The notes: generated by a model not told the origin, from the letters alone. DNA of 55,153 nt from Bacteroidota bacterium (GCA_023415275.1 JAEZLJ010000051.1:1-55153), one strand, 5' to 3'; positions 1 to 8,312 are shown, counted from the stretch's first letter. A program made the numbers and translations.

Positions 1-1324
1 GCTTACCCCCACCCTGCTTCTTTGGCTTTAAACCACCCGCTTCCTTTCCCAAGTCAAGCACGGGTACAGATACTTTCGTGGTCCATTCCTTACGATAGTT
101 CTTTCCCATGAAAAGGTTTTTCAGGCCATTGCCTTTCAATTTGGAATTGGCCACCACCCTTATAGAATCTGGCCACTTGGGAATGCTGTCTTTTGATACC
201 TTTTCCGGCACCACTAAAATAGAATCCAGGGCATGCGTAAACTTGGGATCGTCAAGACCTTTGCTACTTACGGTATAGAACTTAGCCTCTACTGCACCAC
301 TTTTTCTTACCTCCAGCAAGGAAAAACCATTTTCTGCTACGTTAGCGTATAACAGCTTTCCCTTCCTGTTTTCTTTCACGCGGCTAAGATTGATTCCTGA
401 TCCGCTTACAATATATGGCAGGCTGTCATTAATGATCATTTGCAGGCTATGCTCATGCCCCGCCACATGAATGACATTGTGATGCCCCTCCATAGCCTTT
501 GTAACAATATCTACCAGGTTCCTGTACAAAGGATGGCGAATGTCCTGCAAGCTTCCAAATACGCCTCTTGAGATTGGATATATAGAACCTATTACAGGAA
601 GTGGGATCCACAAACTGGGATTGGCAGCAGTGAGAGGGAAAAGGTGCTCCTTCCATCCATAGTCGCCTCCATGCACCCCAAAAGAATACATGGGATGGTG
701 CATCGCAATGATGATCAATTGGTTAGGATGCATTGCAATGATCTCCTTCAGCTCAGTAGCAAACTCTTCCGTGGTCTTAGATTCACACATGGACCCCGGG
801 CCTGGCTTCTCATGTACATACAAAAACCATTGACTGTCCACAAAAACAGTGACCACTTTGTCACTTATCTCTACCGCTGTGGGTCCCGGGCACCCGTCCT
901 GTGGCCAGGCCTGAATGTTTTTTTGCTCCAGTCCATTAATATAGTTTTCCTGGTTCATGGCTTGCTGCCATCCTCCAAGCTTGCCATTCTTCCAGTCGTG
1001 GTTGCCCATCACAAAGAACTCCCTGGATTTCCTTCCTTTTACCAGATTCAATTGAGCATCAATGATCTTCTTTGACTCGGAATAAGTAGGCTCCCCCTCC
1101 ATCGGTAGGCCTAAAGGATAAATATTATCTCCCAGGTATAAGAAAGTGGTTCGTGCATCATCCAGATCCACGTGTTTATTAATCCATTCTACTACAGGCT
1201 GCTTGTTACCCACCAGTTCTCCTGCATCACCAATTAGAAAGATCCGCTGGTTGATGCTATCAACCTGTGCAATTGCTACATAGGAAAGTAAAAGGAAGAA
1301 GAAAGAGGATATGCTTCGTTTCAT
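1..1324 (-). CDS. Secreted metallophosphoesterase, C-terminus cut by the window edge
   Basis: I translated this frame by hand; about 441 codons are inside the window and it runs off the left edge. It begins with a signal peptide (MKRSISSFFFLLLSYVAIAQ) followed by calcineurin-like metal-binding motifs in the usual order: GDAG, GDNIYP, GNHDW, AMHHPMYSFG and GHEHSLQ. It should therefore be an exported binuclear-metal phosphoesterase of the purple-acid-phosphatase-like type. The visible C-terminal part (NYRKEWTTKVSVPVLDL, then GGLKPKKQGGGK) resembles, from memory, the linker before a BamA/surface-antigen barrel found in large Bacteroidota metallophosphoesterases, so the full protein may be a phosphatase-barrel fusion; that is inference. 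It starts 6 bp after the upstream lipoprotein gene ends, so they are probably cotranscribed. Confidence 0.88.
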   Translation of the reverse strand, partial: MKRSISSFFFLLLSYVAIAQVDSINQRIFLIGDAGELVGNKQPVVEWINKHVDLDDARTTFLYLGDNIYPLGLPMEGEPTYSESKKIIDAQLNLVKGRKSREFFVMGNHDWKNGKLGGWQQAMNQENYINGLEQKNIQAWPQDGCPGPTAVEISDKVVTVFVDSQWFLYVHEKPGPGSMCESKTTEEFATELKEIIAMHPNQLIIIAMHHPMYSFGVHGGDYGWKEHLFPLTAANPSLWIPLPVIGSIYPISRGVFGSLQDIRHPLYRNLVDIVTKAMEGHHNVIHVAGHEHSLQMIINDSLPYIVSGSGINLSRVKENRKGKLLYANVAENGFSLLEVRKSGAVEAKFYTVSSKGLDDPKFTHALDSILVVPEKVSKDSIPKWPDSIRVVANSKLKGNGLKNLFMGKNYRKEWTTKVSVPVLDLGKEAGGLKPKKQGGGK

Positions 1325-1330
1325 ACCTGG

Positions 1331-2215
1331 CTATTTGTTTTTTTTGTTTTCATGGTAAGGGAAAAGCAATAAGGTAGTTTTGCCTTGCTTTCCTTCATTT
1401 GAAATATACATATCGCCATTGGGTGCAAAAGCAATGCCTTCAGCCTGTGGAAATTTGTCGGGATTTAATTTAAAAGCCTCTACCACTTTTCCACGGGTAT
1501 CAGCTATTACAAGCAGATTACCTGCAGAGGATAATATATAAAGCCTTTTATTAATAGGGTGAATTGCTGCTGCTGAAGGATCAAACTTGATGTCGTTATC
1601 TTTCAACAGGTCTTCTATAGAGGATTTAGCGATAGTGAAGAAAGCCGTAGTGTCGAACTGCCTGGTTTTCAGATCAAAACGGTAAGCAGTGCGGATGTGG
1701 TGTCCTTTTTCATGGCTGCAGGTCTTACACATCATCACCAATCCATCTGCGGTGGGATCATAGTAAAGGGTCTCAAAATCATTTTGTCCCCCAATGCCTA
1801 ATTCGTAGGACTGAACTCCTGTAGAATCCTGAGCCCCAGGCGCTACCGCTTTTATGATGCCCTTGCTTTGCAGTATATACACGGTATTATCCACCTTGGC
1901 CAGATCTTCAAGGTCGCTGCCTGAAGGGATGACCTTACCTGTAAGGTCCTTTAACTTATTATTTTTTACTCTTATCTCAAATATCTTTTCCTTACTGTCC
2001 GAGATGGCAAGCAGGTTACCTGTGGCATCATCATAGGCCAACCCCGAAATTTCGTTGAGAACTTTTCCCAATTGCATTTCCTTAGGCTTATCAAGATTGT
2101 ATCCTTCCGGGCTACCATAACCATGCTGTTTACAGCCACCCAGTAACGTTGCAGCATATACGAGGAAGCATATGGGCACAGTCAGGCACTTAGTTTGAAA
2201 TAACTCCTTTATCAT
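1331..2215 (-). CDS. SdiA-regulated-like beta-propeller lipoprotein
   Basis: This 294-residue protein has a lipoprotein signal with lipobox LLGGC (Cys28), so it should be anchored in the envelope. The body has repeated propeller-like blades, including a segment beginning NEISGLAYDDATGNLLAISD (about residues 54-73) and another near the end (EGIAFAPNGDMYISNEG). This matches the SdiA-regulated domain type found in many Bacteroidota lipoproteins; substrate and role are unknown. It shares a transcript with the metallophosphoesterase (6 bp spacing) and is divergent from the HD-PycTM gene with only 32 bp between start codons, so the two promoters must overlap or lie partly in coding sequence. Confidence 0.8.
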   Translation of the reverse strand: MIKELFQTKCLTVPICFLVYAATLLGGCKQHGYGSPEGYNLDKPKEMQLGKVLNEISGLAYDDATGNLLAISDSKEKIFEIRVKNNKLKDLTGKVIPSGSDLEDLAKVDNTVYILQSKGIIKAVAPGAQDSTGVQSYELGIGGQNDFETLYYDPTADGLVMMCKTCSHEKGHHIRTAYRFDLKTRQFDTTAFFTIAKSSIEDLLKDNDIKFDPSAAAIHPINKRLYILSSAGNLLVIADTRGKVVEAFKLNPDKFPQAEGIAFAPNGDMYISNEGKQGKTTLLLFPYHENKKNK

Positions 2216-2247
2216 TTAATACCTTTAATACAAACAATGCACCAACC

Positions 2248-3504
2248 ATGACGGAAACTCAGGAGCAAAACTTGGCAGCGGCACGCCACTTTGTTACAGA
2301 TCTTTATAATAATACCCTTGATCCTAAATTTGTTTTCCATAACCTGGATCATACAGAAGATGTTGCGGATGCCTGTAGCATGATGGCAGAACAATACCAG
2401 CTTAGTGATGATGACCGGTATGTGCTTTCACTGGCTGCATGGTTTCATGATACGGGCTATACCCAGGGCCACGCAGAAGGTCATGAAGATGTATCAGTAC
2501 AAATTGCCTCTGATTTTTTAAAGCAACGGGGTGTGGAAGAAACTGTTATTCAAAGAGTAACATCTGCCATATTAGCCACACGCATGCCCCAGTCTCCTTT
2601 AAGCCAGTTAGAAAAGATCTTATGTGATGCAGACCTGATGCACCTGGCCACTGATGATTTTAAAGCCCGCAATCAATTGTTGAAACAAGAACGGGAAAAC
2701 CTGCTGGGACAAAAGATATCCAGGAAAGATTGGCGTAAGGGCAATATCCAGTTCCTGGAAAGCCATAAATATTTCACTGATTATGGCCAACAAAAATTAG
2801 AACTGCGCAAGCTGGATAACCTGAATGAAATACGGAAAAAGAAAGACCGTAAGGAATTAGAAAAAGAAATAGAGACAGAAGCCTTCCCATACGTTTATGA
2901 AGCACCTTCTAAAAAAAGCAATGCGACCGATGTAAAAAATACGGAACGGGGCGTTCAGACCATGTTCCGCACCACCTCTCACAACCACCTGGAGCTGAGT
3001 GCCATGGCAGATAGCAAATCGCATATATTGATATCCGTTAGTTCTATCATTCTATCCGTTACGCTTTCATTCCTGATCTCAAGGTTGAATTATTACCCCC
3101 AGTATATTATACCTACTGGTATCCTGGTAGCAGCCTGTGTGGGAGCTGCCACATTTGCTATTTTATCTACCCGGCCCTCTATTTCCAAAGGACGGTTCAC
3201 TGAAGAAGATATCAGGAATAAAAGGACTAACCTGCTCTTCTTTGGAAACTTTCACCGTATGGAGCTGGAGGATTACCAATGGGGTATGAACCAGATGATC
3301 AAGGATAAAGAATATTTGTACAATACCATGATGATGGATATATATTACCTGGGTGTTGTACTGGCTAAAAAATATAAATACCTGCGCATTGCCTATACCA
3401 TATTTATGTGGGGCCTTATTCTGGCCGTCATAGCCTTCGCTGTTGCAGCCATTACTACGGCAGGTTCAGACACCACTGCCGTTACACCAGTAATAGATTA
3501 TTAA
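2248..3504 (+). CDS. HD-domain phosphohydrolase fused to a PycTM (Pycsar effector-like) membrane domain
   Basis: The 418-residue protein has two parts. Residues about 20-190 are an HD domain: FHNLDH (His31/His35), WFHDTGY (His67-Asp68) and CDADLMHL (Asp127/Asp129), so metal-dependent phosphohydrolase activity is expected. A charged linker (about 190-235) leads to residues 236-410, which match the PycTM/DUF5706 domain: TSHNHLELSAMADSKSHILI, two membrane helices (about 259-280 and 287-308), a conserved soluble stretch with GNFHRMELEDYQWGM, and a last helix near 382-402. PycTM domains in Pycsar antiphage systems respond to cyclic UMP or CMP and damage the membrane. No cyclase gene is adjacent. 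The HD half could degrade the ligand or another nucleotide; that is inference. The fusion may instead be a conserved housekeeping protein. Confidence 0.85.
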   Translation: MTETQEQNLAAARHFVTDLYNNTLDPKFVFHNLDHTEDVADACSMMAEQYQLSDDDRYVLSLAAWFHDTGYTQGHAEGHEDVSVQIASDFLKQRGVEETVIQRVTSAILATRMPQSPLSQLEKILCDADLMHLATDDFKARNQLLKQERENLLGQKISRKDWRKGNIQFLESHKYFTDYGQQKLELRKLDNLNEIRKKKDRKELEKEIETEAFPYVYEAPSKKSNATDVKNTERGVQTMFRTTSHNHLELSAMADSKSHILISVSSIILSVTLSFLISRLNYYPQYIIPTGILVAACVGAATFAILSTRPSISKGRFTEEDIRNKRTNLLFFGNFHRMELEDYQWGMNQMIKDKEYLYNTMMMDIYYLGVVLAKKYKYLRIAYTIFMWGLILAVIAFAVAAITTAGSDTTAVTPVIDY

Positions 3505-3518
3505 ATGAGCGACACAAT

Positions 3519-3547
3519 AAAAAAGCTCCCGGTAAGGGAGCTTTTTT
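3519..3547. terminator. Bidirectional rho-independent terminator
   Basis: An A-run, a GC-rich stem (AGCTCCC / GGGAGCT) with loop GGTAA-like, and a T-run lie between the convergent ends of the HD-PycTM gene and korA. The symmetric A/T flanks allow it to work in both directions. Confidence 0.85.
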
Positions 3548-3575
3548 ATTATCATTAGTTAGCGTGCACACATTA

Positions 3576-5444
3576 TCAGGCAGGAACTGAATTGGGTTTG
3601 GTAGCCAATTGTTGTATGGCTTCTACCAGCTCAGATTTAGTAATAGGCACACCCATGATCTTATTATAACCTTTAGCATCTACCAGGTACTTATCCCTGA
3701 TGATCTTTATTAACTGTCCATTATTGATCTCTGGAATCAAAATAGTCTTATAGTTCTTCAGGATGTCTCCTAAATTACGAGGAAAAGGCCTGAGATAACG
3801 CAAATGAGCATGTGCCACACTGTACCCATCCTTTAATAATGATTCAACTGCCGTTTTGATCACACCATAGGTAGATCCCCATCCCAACACCAATACATCG
3901 CCACTTTCCGGACCATTATCAATAGTTTGTTCCGGAATATTTAAGGCTATCTTATCTACCTTCTCCTGCCTGATCTTCACCATCAACTGGTGGTTCTCAG
4001 GGTCGTAACTTACATTACCAGTAATATTTTCTTTTTCCAGTCCGCCAATGCGGTGCTCCAGCCCTGCAGTTCCAGGTATGGCCCACGGACGTACCAGGTT
4101 CTCATCTCGCTGGTAAGGCTGGAATTTGGTTTCACCATGACCCAGCTCTGTTTTATAGCTTACATGAATAGGCCGTAGATCATCAGAGGAAGGATATTTC
4201 CAGGGCTCTGCTCCATTAGCTATGTAGCCATCACTCAGGAAAATGACAGGTGTCATATGCTCCACCGCAATACGTACGGCTTCATATACGGCCTCAAAAC
4301 AATCACTGGGAGTGGAGGCAGAAATTACAGGCATGGGTGATTCACCATTTCTTCCATAATAAGCCTGCAAAAGGTCACTTTGCTCAGTTTTGGTTGGCAA
4401 ACCCGTGGAAGGTCCGCCACGCTGCACGTCCACGATCACTAAGGGTATCTCCAGCATCATGGCTAATCCCATGGCCTCAGATTTCAATGCCATACCCGGA
4501 CCAGAGGTAGTGGTCACGCCAAGGTGTCCCCCATAGCTCGCTCCAATGGCTGCACTCACGCCTGCTATTTCATCTTCAGCCTGGAAGGTCTTGATGCCAA
4601 AATTCTTTTGCTTGCTTAATTCATGCAAAATATCAGAGGCTGGTGTAATAGGATAGGTACCCAAAAATATAGTCAAACCGCTTTTTGCAGAAGCCGCAAT
4701 CAGTCCATAGGCCAATGCCTGGTTGCCCATGATGCTACGATAGCTACCGGCCTGGATCTTTGCCTTTTCAACCTTGTATTGCGTAGTAAAGGTTTCCGTG
4801 GTATCACCATAATTATAACCGGCTCTTAATGCTTTCAGGTTACTTTCCAGTATCTCTGGCTTACGGCTAAACTTTTCTTCAAGGAACTTTTCCGTATTCT
4901 TCATATCCCTGTCATACATCCAGTACAGGAATCCGAGCACGAACATATTCTTGGCCCTGTCCTTTTCCTTGGTACCCATCTGGTAATCCTTAAGCGCCTC
5001 ACGGGTCATTTTGGTGATGTCCATTTTGATCACTTCATAGCCCTGTAAGCTATCATCCTCAACTGGGTTCACCCCATCAGGGTAATTGGCCAGGCGGAGG
5101 TTCTTGGTATCAAAACCATCCGTGTTCACAATGATCTTACCTCCTTTCTTTAGGTTCTTAAGATTAGTTTTCAGGGCAGCCGCATTCATGGCTACCAACA
5201 CATCCAGGGTATCTCCCGGAGTATATATGCTATCGCTGGAGAATCGCAACTGGTAACCACTCACACCTGGCAGTGTTCCCTGTGGGGCCCTGATCTCCGC
5301 TGGGAAATCCGGGAAAGTTGACAGATCCGATCCTAAAAGGGCAGTATTATTGGTAAACTGGGTGCCGGTCAGCTGCATTCCATCTCCACTATCCCCGGCA
5401 AATTTGATGACTACATCCTGTAGTACTTCCTGTTTGCGTTCCAT
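3576..5444 (-). CDS. korA: 2-oxoacid:ferredoxin oxidoreductase, alpha subunit (gamma-alpha fusion)
   Basis: The 622-residue protein has the gamma domain at the N-terminus (FAGDSGDGMQLTG, residues 15-27) fused to the alpha subunit, with YPITPASDI and a segment beginning QAEDEIAGVSAAIGASYGGH, then TSGPGMALKSE. This is the usual KorA/2-oxoglutarate:ferredoxin oxidoreductase alpha arrangement; the enzyme decarboxylates a 2-oxoacid to acyl-CoA with ferredoxin as electron acceptor, using thiamine diphosphate and an Fe-S cluster on the beta subunit. KorB, normally next to korA, is absent here: the downstream side is a terminator and a convergent gene. A TAATTTTG element ends 5 nt before the ATG, suggesting an almost leaderless mRNA. 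Assignment to 2-oxoglutarate rather than pyruvate is by overall family resemblance. Confidence 0.9.
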   Translation of the reverse strand: MERKQEVLQDVVIKFAGDSGDGMQLTGTQFTNNTALLGSDLSTFPDFPAEIRAPQGTLPGVSGYQLRFSSDSIYTPGDTLDVLVAMNAAALKTNLKNLKKGGKIIVNTDGFDTKNLRLANYPDGVNPVEDDSLQGYEVIKMDITKMTREALKDYQMGTKEKDRAKNMFVLGFLYWMYDRDMKNTEKFLEEKFSRKPEILESNLKALRAGYNYGDTTETFTTQYKVEKAKIQAGSYRSIMGNQALAYGLIAASAKSGLTIFLGTYPITPASDILHELSKQKNFGIKTFQAEDEIAGVSAAIGASYGGHLGVTTTSGPGMALKSEAMGLAMMLEIPLVIVDVQRGGPSTGLPTKTEQSDLLQAYYGRNGESPMPVISASTPSDCFEAVYEAVRIAVEHMTPVIFLSDGYIANGAEPWKYPSSDDLRPIHVSYKTELGHGETKFQPYQRDENLVRPWAIPGTAGLEHRIGGLEKENITGNVSYDPENHQLMVKIRQEKVDKIALNIPEQTIDNGPESGDVLVLGWGSTYGVIKTAVESLLKDGYSVAHAHLRYLRPFPRNLGDILKNYKTILIPEINNGQLIKIIRDKYLVDAKGYNKIMGVPITKSELVEAIQQLATKPNSVPA

Positions 5445-5449
5445 GTTGG

Positions 5450-5457
5450 CAAAATTA
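5450..5457 (-). promoter_or_regulatory. Bacteroidota -7 promoter element TAATTTTG upstream of korA
   Basis: On the minus strand TAATTTTG fits the TAnnTTTG consensus exactly and is followed by CCAAC and the korA ATG. No TTTG at the -33 distance is evident. Transcription would start at or next to the start codon. Confidence 0.45.
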
Positions 5458-5530
5458 CTATTAGTTTATTCTCCTGGGGCGGTTTTTAGAAGAGTTTAAT
5501 GGTTAAAGTAATCCGCCATATCCGGAATTA

Positions 5531-6184
5531 CTACACAATCACCAACCCATGCTTGATGGCAAACAATACCAGCCCTACCCTGCTTTTGCATTCTAGCTTC
5601 TCCAGCAACTGGTCACGGTATCCATCAATAGTCCTTGGGCTTACCATCATCTGGTCTGCAATCTCTTTATAGGTCAGTTCCGTGCACATGAACTTCAACA
5701 ACTCTATTTCCCTATCCGTCAGCTTATAGCTCTCCATTACGGAGGCGCTTTCAGGATCGTCCAGGTGATTCAGCGTATGAATAAGAGTGCCAGTAACCAG
5801 GTCGGAATGATAAAACCCCTTGGTGGATATATCAATGAGGGCCGTTTTCAGCTCTGCAGGGTCACTGTCCTTTAAAATGTACCCCTTAGCCCCATTCCTG
5901 ATCATCCGGATCACTGCATATTCATCATCATACATGGAGAGGGCCAGGACTTTTATATCAGGATAGTTATTTTTTAAGTACAGTGTGGTCTCATAGCCAT
6001 CCATCTGCGGCAAATTGATGTCCATCAATACAATCTGGGGGCTGGGAAATGTTTTCAACTTTTCCAGGAACTGTTTGCCATTGTCAGCCTCAAATACCAC
6101 CTTATAATCCAGTTCTCTCAACAGGTTAGCCAGCCCATTTCTCAATAGTACATGATCATCCGCTAACGCTATAGTAATACTCAT
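5531..6184 (-). CDS. NarL/FixJ-family response regulator
   Basis: The 217-residue protein has a receiver domain with acidic pocket Asp9-Asp10, phosphoacceptor Asp55 (VLMDINLP), Ser83 and Lys105 (ILKD), then a LuxR-type helix-turn-helix at about residues 148-212 (LTDREIELLKFMC, SPRTIDGYRDQLLEKL). It overlaps the histidine kinase gene by 4 bp and is its obvious partner, acting as a DNA-binding transcription regulator after phosphorylation. It is the last gene of a four-gene operon with a small Cys/Pro-tailed protein and a membrane protein. Target genes are not evident from the sequence. Confidence 0.93.
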   Translation of the reverse strand: MSITIALADDHVLLRNGLANLLRELDYKVVFEADNGKQFLEKLKTFPSPQIVLMDINLPQMDGYETTLYLKNNYPDIKVLALSMYDDEYAVIRMIRNGAKGYILKDSDPAELKTALIDISTKGFYHSDLVTGTLIHTLNHLDDPESASVMESYKLTDREIELLKFMCTELTYKEIADQMMVSPRTIDGYRDQLLEKLECKSRVGLVLFAIKHGLVIV

Positions 6185-6957
6185 ACCGGAACTGAAATTT
6201 GTATTTGGGTGCCTTTCGCAGGTGCGGTTTCTATGACAAATTGACCATTCAGCAAGGCTACACGGTTCTGCATACTGCGCATTCCAATACCCCTGTTCAT
6301 ATCTCCATCGTCAGCCGGCAACTCAAATCCATTCCCATTATCCTGTATTGAAAGAAGCAATTGCCCGGGATCAAAATTAGCACTGATGGCAATAGTGCTG
6401 GCTTGTGCATGCTTAATGATATTATTCATAGCTTCCTGCACAATGCGGAACAAGATTAATTCTTTTTGCGCATCCAGTGGCACCGGCTCACCATATATTT
6501 TAAATGAGGTCTGGAATACACCCGATTTTTCCACCAGGCCCAGCTCAAATTCTATGGCTTTCAAAAGCCCTGCAGACATTACCGAATCGGTATGCAGCTT
6601 TTTAGACAGGCTGCGCAAATCTGTGATCGCCTTGCCTACCAGTTCTTTGGAGTTACTGATCTTTTGAGGTACAACAGTCGGTTTGTTAAGGTCTATGGTG
6701 TTGAGGTTGAGCTTTACCAGGCTTAAAGTTTGACCAATATTATCATGGATCTCCTGCGAAATATTCTTAAGTGTCTGTTCCTGGATCTCCAGTTGTGACA
6801 ACAGGATCTCCTGCTGAAAACGGGTCTCCATTAGCTTTTTCTCGGATGTAAAGGCTATGGATTTCTTTTGGTAGAGGAGTATGAAGCGAAATAGAAAAGT
6901 AATCACCAGTAGGGCGAAAACGGCAGCGCCGATCACGATGATGATTTTGGTATCCAT
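6181..6957 (-). CDS. NarX-type sensor histidine kinase with one N-terminal membrane helix
   Basis: The 258-residue protein has a single membrane helix (about residues 5-28), a short coiled coil, a HisKA_3 dimerisation/phosphorylation segment with His71 (ISQEIHDNIGQ), and an HATPase domain with N-box EAMNN (Glu175 to Asn179), G1 box DNGNG (206-210) and GIGM (about 223-226). There is no extracellular sensing domain, so it probably depends on another protein for input; the overlapping membrane gene upstream (25-bp overlap) is the natural candidate. It should phosphorylate the response regulator encoded immediately downstream with a 4-bp overlap. Confidence 0.93.
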   Translation of the reverse strand: MDTKIIIVIGAAVFALLVITFLFRFILLYQKKSIAFTSEKKLMETRFQQEILLSQLEIQEQTLKNISQEIHDNIGQTLSLVKLNLNTIDLNKPTVVPQKISNSKELVGKAITDLRSLSKKLHTDSVMSAGLLKAIEFELGLVEKSGVFQTSFKIYGEPVPLDAQKELILFRIVQEAMNNIIKHAQASTIAISANFDPGQLLLSIQDNGNGFELPADDGDMNRGIGMRSMQNRVALLNGQFVIETAPAKGTQIQISVPV

Positions 6958-7604
6958 TGTTTAGAAAAAATAGCCTTTAAAAAGATAAAGCAGCCCAATG
7001 TTAGAAAAACATTATGGAGCTTCCATAAAATACCGACATTTTTTGCCGATACTACCGACAAATATTCATAGCTGATAAAAATAAAGAATGAGCTGCCGAA
7101 GTAAAAAAGAATACCTGCCGCACCCCAAAACTCTTTTAGTAGCAATATATTGGTAGCAGGCAAACTTTCAATCCAGCTATAAAAGCTCATGAGCGCAAAG
7201 GCCACAAATAAAAACGCACCCATGGCATACGAGTAACTGTTGAAAGTATAATAAGGCTGAATCAGCACAATGTTGACCACGTAGAAAAGGATAAAAAACA
7301 AGCTCCCGTACAGCACCAGTCGCTTTTTATAGGCATCTGTGAACAGGTAGTAGAAATAAATGGAAAATATTACCTGGGTGGTGATGCAGTTTAAATGATA
7401 CACCCAATGATTATTGATCTGGTGGTCCTGTAAGAAGTTGGCCAAAGAGTTCAACAGCACCTGTCCTAATAAAAAGGATACCAGTATGCGGTCAAAGATC
7501 ATTAACTGCATGCCCCGGTACAAAACCGCAAAAAGCACCATCAGGAAAACGGCTAATGGTGCTGTAATATCAAGGTAAATAAAAAACAGGTTCACTTTAT
7601 CCAA
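6933..7604 (-). CDS. Polytopic membrane protein cotranscribed with the two-component pair
   Basis: The 223-residue protein is almost wholly hydrophobic, with about six or seven membrane helices and no enzymatic motif I recognise. The start codon is TTG at 7604: an in-frame TGA lies two codons upstream, and a strong Shine-Dalgarno sequence AAGGAGG stands 7 nt before the TTG. Its 3' end overlaps the histidine kinase start by 25 bp, suggesting translational coupling and a role as membrane sensor for the kinase, which lacks its own sensing domain. This role is inferred from position only. An alternative is GTG three codons later. Confidence 0.75.
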   Translation of the reverse strand: MDKVNLFFIYLDITAPLAVFLMVLFAVLYRGMQLMIFDRILVSFLLGQVLLNSLANFLQDHQINNHWVYHLNCITTQVIFSIYFYYLFTDAYKKRLVLYGSLFFILFYVVNIVLIQPYYTFNSYSYAMGAFLFVAFALMSFYSWIESLPATNILLLKEFWGAAGILFYFGSSFFIFISYEYLSVVSAKNVGILWKLHNVFLTLGCFIFLKAIFSKQWIPKSSS

Positions 7605-7612
7605 ACTTCACC

Positions 7613-7619
7613 CTCCTTA
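7613..7619 (-). promoter_or_regulatory. Strong Shine-Dalgarno AAGGAGG deciding the TTG start at 7604
   Basis: Minus strand reads AAGGAGG then seven bases and TTG. Bacteroidota genes usually lack such strong SD sequences. It sits directly after the stop codon of the small upstream gene, which fits translation within an operon. Confidence 0.6.
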
Positions 7620-7623
7620 ATAA

Positions 7624-7890
7624 TTAAAGACATGGTGGTGGATAAGGACAGCCAGAAGTAGTAGGGTCTGTATTCTGGTAAATGATGCTATCCCCTTCTG
7701 TTAATGGATCGGCTATTGAAAAAACGGGGAAAGCATAAGAACAGGGTTTACCATCGGGTGTACGTCCAGCCGTGAAAACAAAACCTTTTAACTCTTTAGC
7801 ACCCAGTTTAGTTCTCGTTTCCTCGGAATCAAACCTGGAAAGCAAATCCTTTAATTTTTCTTTACTGAAATAATGTTGGCCTGTATGCAT
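7624..7890 (-). CDS. Small protein with Cys/Pro-rich C-terminus, first gene of a two-component operon
   Basis: This 88-residue protein has a charged helical N-terminus (FSKEKLKDLLSRFDSEETRT) and ends in GCPYPPPCL. I do not recognise a named family, though I recall small Chitinophagaceae proteins with similar CPxPPxC tails. There is no signal peptide or membrane helix. It lies 19 bp upstream of the membrane-protein/kinase/regulator genes on the same strand, so it is probably in their operon. Whether it is a signal, an accessory protein or simply a cytosolic protein is unknown. Confidence 0.65.
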   Translation of the reverse strand: MHTGQHYFSKEKLKDLLSRFDSEETRTKLGAKELKGFVFTAGRTPDGKPCSYAFPVFSIADPLTEGDSIIYQNTDPTTSGCPYPPPCL

Positions 7891-8120
7891 AACAATTAGT
7901 TTTAAAGTTGAGACCTTTTGTCAAAGATGAGCATCCTAAAATTAAGACACAAGGGAGTTTTAACGGATCATTCCCCGTGTTTTCACCTATCAATTTTTCT
8001 GTTGCCTGGCAGCAGATAGTTTTCCGGTTTATAAATTAATGATAGCACCCGTTGATCTTATGCCCACTTACAGGTGGCATAACTTTTATAATTAGTACAA
8101 GGAACAATTATTCTACAGCT
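7891..8120. other. Divergent intergenic region with a short hairpin
   Basis: The region between the small-protein operon and the small membrane protein gene contains an imperfect inverted repeat (TTATGCCCAC at 8058-8067 pairing with GTGGCATAA at 8074-8082, one bulge) followed by CTTTTAT. It could be an operator or a weak terminator; no clear promoter was found. Confidence 0.35.
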
Positions 8121-8312
8121 ATGGCAAATATCGATGTACAACGGAAAAAGAGTTCACCACTGCCCTGGATCATATTGGTACTGGTCATCCTGGGGCTTGT
8201 GGCGTATTTTCTGTGGAACCGGTCTCATAACGCAGGAACAACCACAGTAGCAGATTCCACCCAGGTTCATGACACTTCAGGAAATTACCCCGTAGATACG
8301 TCGAGGCACTAA
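8121..8312 (+). CDS. Small single-pass membrane protein
   Basis: I place the start at ATG 8121 (MANIDVQRKKSSPLPW), giving 63 residues; an upstream in-frame ATG at 8052 would add an unconvincing leader that crosses a hairpin. The protein has a short basic N-terminus, one membrane helix at about residues 15-32, and a Thr/Ser/Asp-rich tail likely facing the periplasm. No known family. It is 48 bp upstream of a PRC-barrel gene in the same direction and is probably cotranscribed. Confidence 0.65.
   Translation: MANIDVQRKKSSPLPWIILVLVILGLVAYFLWNRSHNAGTTTVADSTQVHDTSGNYPVDTSRH

Noticed and set aside
644..1075. 143-codon open frame on the plus strand
   Set aside because: It lies wholly inside the metallophosphoesterase gene on the opposite strand, whose translation carries a full set of motifs.
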